NCBI GenBank assembly: GCA_004194705.1
Contig: SADC01000220.1
Coordinates: 124,001 to 188,000 of the forward strand
DNA from: Ditylenchus dipsaci
Taxonomy: Eukaryota; Nematoda; Chromadorea; Rhabditida; Anguinidae
Reading direction: 5' to 3'
Length of the DNA stretch: 64,000 nucleotides
Shown: in pieces, positions 19,380 to 28,900 of the stretch
How the letters are laid out: each line of letters starts with the position of its first letter
How positions within the stretch are numbered: position 1 is the first letter of the stretch
Program-made: the position numbers and the translations under genes
Notes under the pieces: generated by a model
What the model saw: the letters and a program-made list of their open reading frames with translations, nothing else
The model's database searches: none
What the model was told of the DNA's origin: nothing

Positions 19380-22110
19380 AATCAAGGTGCTAAACCCGCG
19401 TGGTGGTCATAAATATCACTGTGAGTGTTACATTTAGTTGTTCTTCAATCATAAATTATTTTTGTTCAGTCTCTCTGCTTCGGGAAGTCTCAAGTAAAGT
19501 GATGAAAGAATCAAGCTGCTCAACCCGTGTGGTGGTCATCTATGATAAGTTTCGTTTGATGTCCTGCTGAATGCATTAGAAATTAGGTCTACAAGAATCT
19601 CACTGAAGTTATTCGTCTGTTTTGTATGTCAATGAAAATTCGATTTTTGTTTGTGGCTCATGTGTTGTCTCTCACTATGTCTTAAATCGGTGTCATGACC
19701 TGAATAAGTCTCTCTGACTAAGCAGAGCTGCTAAACCCGCGTGGTGACAATTCATGGTACTGTGATTGTTGTATTCCTGTTAATCTCAATCTAAATCTTT
19801 TATCTTCAGTCTCTTTCCTCGACTCAGTGGTGCCTCAAGAGAAAAAGACAAGAATTAAGATGCTGAACCGGCGTGGTGGTCATTCCTGGTACGCCGATTA
19901 TTGTATCCCTCTTTGTCTCATATAAATTTTTCATCTTCAGTCTCTCTCATTCGACTCAGTAGTTCCTTAAGAGAAAAAGACAAGAATCAAGAAGCTCAAC
20001 CCGTGTGGTGGTCATTCATGGTAAGGTGGTTATTGTATTTCTGTCAGTCTCAATATAAATACTCTCTCTTCAGCCTCTCCCCTCGACTCAGTGATGCCTC
20101 AAAAGGAGAAGCGAAGAATCAAGATGCTCAACCCGCGTGGTGGTCATTCAAGGTTAGGTGATTGTTTTACTTCTCTATGTCTTCAATAAAGCTTTTATCT
20201 TTAGTCTTTCTTATTTGACTCAGTAGTTCCTTAAGAGAGAAAGACAAGAATCAAGAAGCTCAACCCGTGTGGTGGTCATTCATGGTAAGGTGATTGTTGT
20301 ATTCATCTATGTATTATATGAATCTTTCATCTTCAGTTTTAGTATTCCTTCAGGTCTCAATATGAAATTTTTATCTTCAGTTTCTCTACCTCGACTCAGT
20401 GGTGCCTCAAGAAAAGAAGTGAAGAATCAAGATGCTCAACCTGAATGTTGGTCATTCATGGTACTGTGACTGTTGTATTCCTTCATGTCTCAATATGAAT
20501 CTTTCATCTTCAGTCTCTCTCATTTGACTCGGTGGTGCCTTAAGATGAGAAGCAAAGAATCAGGATGCTCAACCCGCGTGGTGGTCATTCAAATACTGTG
20601 ATTGTTGTATTCCTGTTAGTCTCAATATAAATACGTTATCTTCAGCCTCTCCACCTCGACTCAGTGGTGCCTCAAAAGGAGAAGCGAAGAATCAAGATGC
20701 TCAGCCCGAGTGGTGGTCATTCATGGTACTGTGACTGTTGTATTCCTTCATGTCTCAATATGAATCTTTCATCTTCAGTCTCTCTCATTTGACTCGGTGG
20801 TGCCTTAAGATGAGAAGCAAAGAATCAGGATGCTCAACTCGCGTGGTGCTCATTCATGATACTGTGACTGTTGTATTCTTTTATGTCTCAATATAAATCT
20901 TGCATCTTCAGTCTCTCTCATTCGACTCGGTGGTCAACTCAAGAGAAGAGATGAAGAATCAAGATGCTCAACTCGCGTGGTGTTTATTCATGGTACGGTA
21001 ATTGTTGTATTCCTCTATGTCTTAAATAAAGCTTCAATATTTACTATCTCTCTCATCGAGTCGGTGCTGCCTCAAAAAAAAAGAGAAGAATCAAGAAGCT
21101 CAACCCGCGTGGTGGTCATTTATGGTAAGGTGATTGTTGTATTCCTCTATGTCTTCAATAAAGCTTTTATCTTCAGTCTTTCTTATTCGACTCAGTAGTT
21201 CCTTAAGAAAAAGACAAGAATCAAGAAGCTCAACCCGTGTGGTGGTCATTCATGGTAAGGTGATTGTTGTATTCATCTATGTATTATATGAATCTTTTAT
21301 CTTCAGTTTTAGTATTCCTTCAGGTCTCAATATGACATTTTTATCTTCAGTCTCTCTACCTCGACTCAGTGGTGCCTCAAGAAAAGAAGTGAAGAATCAA
21401 GATGCTCAACCCGAATGGTGGTCATTCATGGTACTGTGACTGTTGTATTCCTGTAAGTTTCAATATAAATATATTATCTCCAGCCTCTCCCCCTCGACTC
21501 AGTGGTGCCTCAAAAGGAGAAGCAAAGAATCAAGATGCTCAGCCCGAGTGGTGGTCATTCATGGTACTGTGACTGTTGTATTCCTTTATGTCTCAATATG
21601 AATCTTTTATCTTCAATCTCTCTCATTTGACGCGGTGGTGCCTTAAAGGGGCATGCCCGTGCGTTTCAAAAAGTTAAGGCGGGGACCAGCAATTTCTTTC
21701 GAATCGTTCCATTTTTCAATCGGTTTGCGTCAAATCTGATATTGGATGACCTTACGGTACTTTTAAAAATCAGGCAGAAAACTTAAAAAATCTACACAAG
21801 AACAAATTTAAAAGTTTGCCGAGAGAAAAAAGATATGCTGGTCCCCGCCTTTTCTCCGTGTCGGGCACGGGCATGCCCCTTTAAGATGAGAAGCAAAGAA
21901 TCAAGATACTCAACTCGCGTGATGGTCATTCATTGTATGGTGATTGTTGTATTTCTCTATGTCTTGAATGAAGCTTTCATTTTCAGTCTCTCTCTTCTCA
22001 GTGTTGCCTCAGAAAAAGCTTCAGAGAATCAAGATGCTGAACCCGCGTAGTGGCTATTTATAGTACTGCGACTGTTCTATTCTTCTTTGTCTCAATAAAA
22101 TAGATTGATT
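19380..22110. repeat. 132-bp tandem array, about 18 copies, exon/intron-like units
   Basis: The most conserved core is GATGCTCAACCCGCGTGGTG with GTCATTCATGGTA, found about 18 times at 130-135 bp spacing. Two copies (near 20268 and 21239) are 175 bp long because of an extra 43-bp piece, which gives a higher-order period of about 971 bp. Each unit has a pyrimidine-rich TTATCTTCAG, about 80 nt, then ATG followed by GTAAGG or GTACTG, and about 52 nt back to the next CAG. The left units (19380-19760) are the most worn. One unit is interrupted by the element at 21647-21880. Confidence 0.9.
21647..21880. mobile_element. TTAA-target MITE inserted in a satellite unit
   Basis: Ends AGGGGCATGCCCGTGC and the complement, flanked by TTAA at 21643-21646 and 21881-21884. 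Sister units of the array read GCCTTAAGATGAG at this point, so the empty site is known and the target duplication is exactly TTAA, as in piggyBac-type transposition. Confidence 0.92.
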
Positions 22111-22576
22111 CATTCTCTAACTTGACTGTTCTATATTTCGAATATTACATATGTTTGTTATGTGTCATAAAGTTGTGTGTTAAGTTATTTGTCATTTTTA
22201 CGTTGGCAATTTTGGGCAAGTTTTCATCTTTCTGTCGTTAACAAAATATCTGTATTGAGTGACACTTTCTTTTCTTATTTTTCTTTGTTTCAATAAGAAA
22301 ATAATTCGATTCAGCCTCTCTCTTGACTGCTGTTTGCTTTTATGTTCTGTATCTTGAAGTTTTGTGTCATTTCTACCGGCTTCTTTCGGATAAGTTTCTT
22401 TTTTTTTCAATATAAACAAAATGTTTGTATTGAAAACTTCAATAATTTTCTAAATTTGTTTAAAAAAGTCTCATTCGGTATCATTAAATTCGAAATGTCA
22501 CGATATGAATAATATTTTGCAACAAACGTTCATCGAAAAATAAATCCCGCCCGTAGGGCGGGCAAAAACTAGTTTT
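22111..22576. other. Array edge and AT-rich spacer
   Basis: The 132-bp array decays here into related CTCTCTTGACTGTTCTAT-like words without the conserved core. No gene seen. Confidence 0.4.
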
Positions 22577-22935
22577 GATTATTGCAGATACCATTGCATA
22601 CCAAATGCAGTAAGGAATGAGGCTTGCCGCCCCAACTGTGGCCATTTTGATTTTTGCAGATACCATTGCATACCAAATGCAGTAAGAAATGAGTCTTGCA
22701 GCCCCAACTGTGGCCATTTTGATTATTGCAGATACCATTGCATACCAAATGCAGTAAGGAATGAGGCTTGCCGCCCCAACTGTGGCCATTTTGATTATTG
22801 CAGATACCATTGCATACCAAATGCAGTAAGGAATGAGGCTTGCCGCCCAACTGTGGCCATTTTGATTTTTGCAGATACCATTGCATAATGACTGCAATAG
22901 GCAGTGAAGGTTGCAGCTTCAACTGTGGATAGTAA
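22577..22935. repeat. Second 72-bp array, about 5 copies, same orientation
   Basis: Same unit and orientation as 18430-19148, with GTAAGGAATGAG in place of GTAGGGAATGAG in most copies. It begins straight after GCGGGCAAAAACTAGTTTTG and decays at 22890-22935. With the first array it brackets the 132-bp array. Confidence 0.9.
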
Positions 22936-23041
22936 GGATAAATAAATAAGCGACTGACACCTTTAGAGCCAAATGCAAAGGCATAATGCACTGGAAGGAG
23001 GAGCGCTTCGCGCTCCTTGCTTTATTGTGAATGGTTGACTC

Positions 23042-23190
23042 CAATCAATTGGACTGATTCAACCAGCTGAACCAATTCAACCAGATGGATCAATACAACT
23101 GGACTGATCCAATCAATTTGACTGATTCAACCAGCTGAACCAATTCAACCAGATGGATCAATACAACTGGACTGATTCATCCCACTGAAA
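23042..23190. repeat. 68-bp tandem duplication
   Basis: Two near-identical copies of a 68-bp unit containing GACTGATTCAACCAGCTGAA and CCAGATGGATCAATACAACT, plus a partial third. Just downstream (23270-23310) is a GACAGACAGACGGAC run of the kind seen near the 3' ends of some LINEs; a similar GACAGACAGATC run is at 50780. Confidence 0.75.
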
Positions 23191-23403
23191 AGACTGACAC
23201 AATTGCTTATATACCCAAATGACTACGAAATATATTTTTGGTCTCGAAAGGAAATGATTTTCAAACGCAATTGTGTCCGGACACACAGACAGACAGACGG
23301 ACACTCCTTTAGTAGTAGGGGGGATACGAGAACAATTTTATTTCGTGCAACGGATAAAACAATAGCGATAACGTTTGAAGTAAAGCAAATGTGGATTTCG
23401 TAC

Positions 23404-24590
23404 TCAGCGCTGCAGAGGCGCCATCCCAAGCTTAGCACGAAGTGCATTTGCCTCTGCAATTTCCTGCTCCTCATCATTGTTCTTTTCACTTTTTTCATGT
23501 CTTCGACTGCTTCCACTGCTACGCTCTCCATCCTTGCGAGATCTGTCACGTTCTGACTTGTGCCCTAAACAAAAAAGTGAAAGGCTTGCAGGGGCGAGAT
23601 TATTCACAAAAAATCACCTCTTTCTGATGAACCTCTCCTCCTTTTGTCTCTAGAATGGTCGCGGTCATGACGATCTCTCCGGTCACGGTCCTTGGACCTG
23701 TCTCTTACACGCGACCTGTCCCTGCCACGTTCTCGACTATTCGACCGACTTCGGCGCCTTGATACCAACTGAAAATGATCGATTATAATTACTTAGATGT
23801 AATGAAGCACATCAAACCTTTGGCCTTTCCTTTCGAACTTCTTCTTCGTCGGAGCTAGACGATAGGTTCTCCAGATCTTCGTCCAAGGCAGAACTGTATA
23901 GCTCCAGTTGATCCGTTTCTTCGAGGGCTTGCCTTTTCTGCAATCTCGGGAGCTGAATGTCGCACATTCGTTCTTCTCTCAGCAACGAGTCGATGAAGTC
24001 ATCCATGTGTAGAATGCTGAACTCTAAATAAGAAATGCTGTAACGATTGCACAGTGACAAAAAAACAAAAGACACTTACTCCCCATGCGATCCATCAACC
24101 TGAGTTTTCGAAAGTCGTTGTAAAGCGGCTCCAAGTACTTGTAGATCTCCACAGAGTTGAAAGTCAAGCGGATGTACATTGCGCCCAAAGCACGCAAATA
24201 CCTGAACAGTAACTCAGTCATTCCAAAAGAAGATAGATGAAATTTTTACTTGAAATCCTCTTGTCTAATAAATTCGATTATAATGTCCTTTTCCGGCTGA
24301 AGTTGCAGAAGCTTTAGCGAGAGGCATAAAAACGGAGTAGGTTTAATGTTTCCAGCATAAACTCCTCCAATGTAGCGAAGCTCCACTCCTCTGTCCACAA
24401 TTGTTTCGGCTAAAAACATATAAATTTCGTTTTCCGCAAGCGAAAAAAATTTAGTTTTACCTGACAATCCAAAGCATTGCTCCTTCCAAAATATTGAGTC
24501 GTATATTCTTGTTCGTATAATCTTTTCCACCAAATACTGCGGATTGGTTCCTTTGAGAGTGCTAGCATCCTTGGCCGTGCGATTTGCCAT
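23404..24590 (-). CDS. PRPF38A: Pre-mRNA-splicing factor 38A (PRPF38A), 6 exons
   Basis: PRPF38A joins the spliceosome as part of the B complex with the U4/U6.U5 tri-snRNP and is needed for its activation; it acts in the nucleus. Exons 24461-24590, 24250-24409, 24080-24201, 23818-24023, 23618-23768 and 23404-23564 join in frame, with introns of 48-56 bp. The protein starts MANRTAKDASTLKGTNPQYL, then VEKIIRTRIYDSIFWKEQCF, GGVYAGNIKPTPFLCL, QPEKDIIIEFIRQEDFK, YKYLEPLYNDFRKLR, and FSILHMDDFIDSLLREERM, all colinear with the PRP38 domain. An acidic stretch (LSSSSDEEEVRKERP) and an Arg/Ser/Asp-rich tail follow. It ends AEANALRAKLGMAPLQR. No frame breaks. It is divergent from the SKI3 gene about 1.3 kb away, and the space between them is filled by transposons. 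Confidence 0.95.
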
Positions 24591-24596
24591 AGCTTT

Positions 24597-24610
24597 CTGA
24601 AAAAAAAAAC
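24597..24610 (-). promoter_or_regulatory. Splice acceptor just upstream of the PRPF38A ATG
   Basis: On the minus strand a run of ten T followed by CAG ends 6 bases before the ATG (TTTTTTTTTCAGAAAGCTATG). This is either the end of a 5' UTR intron or a spliced-leader trans-splice site. Confidence 0.6.
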
Positions 24611-24662
24611 AGTTTGAGCTCACGATTCCAGTGCTAGAAATAGCAAGCATTGACAAAGATTA

Positions 24663-25650
24663 AGGGGGGGGGGGGGAGGTACACGTCGAGGAGCGAATAT
24701 TTTGAACTCTCAAATTAAATTCCCAGTGGGTGCACACCTATTTACTGCATTTTTTTTTCATGTTTTATGTACAGTTTTGGTATCAAAATGATGCTCAGGC
24801 TCTTGGCTATTCAACAACAGCATCAGCGCACGCTTAAACAACTGCCCCGGCTAAGTTGCAGGCCAAAACACCACCTGAAATCTGTTTTTGTTCGAAAAAC
24901 CATTCATTTTGGGTTATTCTTTGATTGATACATTTTGACTTTTTTACAGCTCTACACGTTTTATATACCAATGTGTAGCCAAGATTCTAAGCTTTCCTTT
25001 AATCTATCACAGAAAGAGAAAAAGTAAAAGTTAGGTAGAGCTAAAATCTAAAAATGTTTGATTCCCTGCCATCCTACCCTTCAAATATACTCTTTTGTCG
25101 CTGGGTCTAATCTTCGCAAGGTACCCAATTTTTCAACCGATTTTGGTGTTACATAATCCATGTGATTTCGCTTGGAATTCTGACTCTAAAAAATATATAT
25201 AACTTTTCGAGAAGTCAGTAAAATGAGCAGAGGAGGAGGTGATGAAAACCAAGGTAAATGGTTTATACAGTCTACTCTCGATAAACTGGCACCCCTGGGG
25301 ACCAGCCTGGGGTGCCAGTTTATCGGGGGTGCCAGTTTAGTGGGATGTTACTTTGCCTAATTTCTCTGTCGGCCAGCCAAATAGGGCTTTTTCAAAGTGC
25401 CAGTTTATCGAGGGTGCCAGTTTATTGGAGTGCCAGTTTAACGAGAGTAGACTGTAGTTGGTTTTCCTTTATTGTGATTTGGCAGTTGCTGACAGTAAAG
25501 CAGTGCTGGAAACGTTTGCAATAGATTCCTAGATAGTTTTTGACTCTATAAGTGAGCCAACCTACTGAAAATGGACTAAAAAATAGGGTGTGCAGCCAGT
25601 GAGAATCGAACCTGAGAGTTCAAAATATTCGCTCCTCGATGTGCACCCTC
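24663..25650. mobile_element. Inverted-arm element with B-box-like arms
   Basis: Arms of about 70 bp at 24675-24745 and 25583-25650 pair: GAGGAGCGAATATTTTGAAC, then TCTCA, and a GGTGCACACC-like word. The right arm contains GGTTCGATTCTC on the minus strand, close to a tRNA B box. The left arm begins at a run of 13 G. A pogo-type MITE (25266-25456) is nested inside. Confidence 0.6.
25266..25456. mobile_element. pogo/Tigger-type MITE, GGTGCCAGTTTATCG units
   Basis: TA-bounded ends TACAGTCTACTCTCGATAAA and the complement. Core GGGGACCAGCC, then repeated GTGCCAGTTTATCG or GTGCCAGTTTATTG units. Subterminal word CGGCCAGCCAAATAGGGCTT is shared with 52770-52795. Confidence 0.85.
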
Positions 25651-25905
25651 TTTAAAAAACACAGTAGCACCAATAGCACCAATAAACAGTTTCAAAATTT
25701 TGAAATGCCATACTTTTTTCTGCGGGAGTTCAAACACAATACTTTGAAAGCTATTCTGAAAACAAACAACAAATAAAATTTTCTGCAATTTCTATCACAA
25801 ACAAATCTTATCAAATGTCTTGATTGTTATATCATATCATATTTCACACACGTAATTCAGAAAATTTAGCAAAGTTTTCAAACTTGCTACTCACTTTTCG
25901 CTAAA

Positions 25906-28900
25906 ATGGCTTCAAAAAGTGCACTCAAACAAATTCGTGAAAAAATCGATGGCAATGACAACAAAGGAGCTTTGAAATTAGTTGAGGTGAGGAGCAGCTG
26001 TAGAGTTTATACTTTAAAAAAATCTGCAGGACCAAATCAAAGCAAATGTGGTTGATTACACCCTTCTTCTCTTTGCTGGATTTGCAAACAAGAACTTGAA
26101 AAATCTAGAGGAATCGGCTAGATTTTATCGGAAAGCTATAGATATAGCACCCGGACAACTTCCAGCATGGCAAGGCCTCTACGAAGTGATTACCGATCCC
26201 GAATGGAAAGATGCTATTGACGACTTTTACCTTTCTGTGGTCAACAAACTCATTGAAAAGTGAGTCAATATTTGTTATATTTCAATGTCTAATCTCAACA
26301 AACTGCTTAGAACAACCAACCCTGAAAAGTTGCCTGTGTACAAAAAGGCTCGTGTGCGTTTCTTTCTGGCGCTTGAAAAGTATGAAGAAATTCTAGCGAG
26401 TGAAGACTTTAGTGCATACTTCACTGACAAGGACGCTTGTTTGAAAGGCATTCAAAAAGTCAACAATAATCTGAAGAAAACAGGTGCTGAACAATTGGTG
26501 TGTTCCATTTTTTTTAATTTTATAGTTCAAAAATAAAGGAAAATTTACAGACGAAAGAATTGCTTGCGCGCATAGATTTGGATGGCATACAGGATGCTAA
26601 CAACCATTTTCTACTCTGTGGCTTACATCTAAAGGTATTTTTTGCTGTTTGTATCATGAAGAGATCGAGGTGGTTTTGAGTAGGTGTTGTCAGTTTTTTC
26701 ACCATTTCTAGATACCTGTTTTTGAAGTTCTCGCTCAATTCAAATGGTTTTAACTGAGCTAGAACTAGGGTTATAAACAAATGAAAGAATAGGAGGCGCT
26801 CTTTTGATAGTTTTCGCCAGTATTCCGGTTGACAGTTTTACCCAGTACCCGACGTTACCATTATTTTCTTCTAGATTTTTTTTGTACACATAGCCGATTT
26901 TTCTCAGCCACCGTGTATCTTGAGAAGGCATTTCCTATAAAAAATTCTTTAATAATTATAATCTTTTAATAAAAATTCCAGAGGTTAGGTGAAAAAGTGT
27001 CTCGAATCGATTGACTTGAATTTGAACTTGAATCCAAACAAGCATCCGTATGGTCCCGACGCTTTTTCAATTTTTTATAACTTCATTGGCGCATGCCTTA
27101 ATTACCATGTGACCGATTATAGTTTGAAACTGCGTGCTTTTATGATTATAACATCCGAATATTTTCAGCTCTCTCCCTACACGGACTACTCCAAGTGGAT
27201 CATTTCACACATTCGGCAGTTTCCAGAAGTCAGCTCACCACTCATTGTGCACCAGTCCTTCTGCATCCTAGCTCATGAGTTGTTGCGCTCCAGCCTATCT
27301 CTGGCACCCAATCTCCGAGAACTGTCCTCCCTCTGCTTCAGACTGCAGTCTTCTCCTCCCCATTTCAGTCAGAAAATCAGCAAGTTCTTTAGCTCAGCCA
27401 ATCTCAACGCTGCTTTCGACTTCATCAATTCTTGCCCAGCAGAAGACTATCAGCTATGGCCTGACTTGGGGCTTGTTTTGTTCACTTTTCGAGAGTTAGG
27501 GCAATTCTGCAGGATTTCCAAGCTCTTGAAAAGTATTTCCATCTCTGCTACTGTACCCTCACTGGATCACCTGGCTATCTGGTCATTGAAAATTGAGTCT
27601 GACTTCCAGATTGCTGATTCAAATACTGAATTTGAGTCAATTCTCGAAGACTTGAATTCTCCAGAAGTTAACTATAAGAACAGCAAGCAGCTGTGGAGTT
27701 GGAAGCTAAAAGAGATCTACACCAAATGCTTGATTCTGACTGCCAAATTGAACACTGCGCCCGAGCTAGACAGCCTTTTGACAGAGCTTTATGGTGGCGA
27801 AGAAGTGCACAGTATGCTCCACCTAAAAAGCTACTACCACTTCCATGTGAGCAAACAGATGGACACAGCTAGGGAACTGGTCAAAAAGGCAATTGTTTTA
27901 GGGGAAGAGGACCCAGACAATGAGCCTACTGATTGCCGCAATGTGCTGCTGTATGTCAGGATTTTGATGGCTAAGGGACAAGTACGTGATTTTCATAAAT
28001 TTAGTGATTCTCTGGGGCAAGAGACTTAGCAAGAGACTCTCATTGCCAAATGCATCTTTTTATTTTTTGGTGACTAACCTGCTATTTTTAGGTGATCTTA
28101 GTAATTACTCTCTTATAGCTGAAAAACTATTCAAGATCAACAACCATAATTTGTGTGTTTTCAGCGTCAAGTAGCTAACAGCCAGCTGGTAAGTGCTGCA
28201 CAGAAAAACGCCTACAATGCCGATGTGTTCCACTTACTCGCTCTGAACTTGTTAGCTAGTGGTACGGATCTGGAGAAGGCAAAGGCTTGTGCCCAACGAG
28301 CACTGCTCTTTAATCCTAGTAGTGAGGGCACAGCTAAAGTGTTGCAGGAGTTGTATGCCAAACAGGTAATATAGCTGCTAACTAATGCTCCAGCTATTTT
28401 CTTTATAGCAACTACGTTTTAAAACTGCTTAAATTAGTATTTATTTGACAAAATCTGACTTGAGATGTTTTTGATAAGATGACTACCATGTTGTAATAGC
28501 CCGGCTTCTCCTAATAAACCGTCCCCACATTTAGTGTTTCTTTTGTAATTTTCAGTTAAAAAAATATAGGACCAATTTTTCGTAAAGATAGCTGTTATAA
28601 AGGTTAAGAAAAAAATTCAGAACGTCGACAACAATATTCGCCTGAACTCTTTGGTTTCTTTTCTGGCAGAAAGACCAGCGTCAGAATGGGGCTTGAAACA
28701 GGCAGCACTTCTAGAAATCAACCTCGGCAAATTGGACCAAGCAGTAGAGAAGATCCAACGACTAGTTCGCATTAAAACTACTGCCAGCAGCAATAGGATT
28801 GTGGATAGAGAGAATGAGGAGATGTGTGCTCTCTGGATATTTCTTAGTGAAGCCTACAAACAAAAGGGGAATCTGCAGTCAGCGGTTAGGGCATGCAAAA

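Noticed and set aside
18430..22935. CRISPR array
   Set aside because: The units are contiguous, with no variable spacers, and the genome is eukaryotic.
23223..23556. Overlapping frames of 108 and 117 codons downstream of PRPF38A
   Set aside because: They are shadows of the last PRPF38A exon and its 3' flank in other frames.
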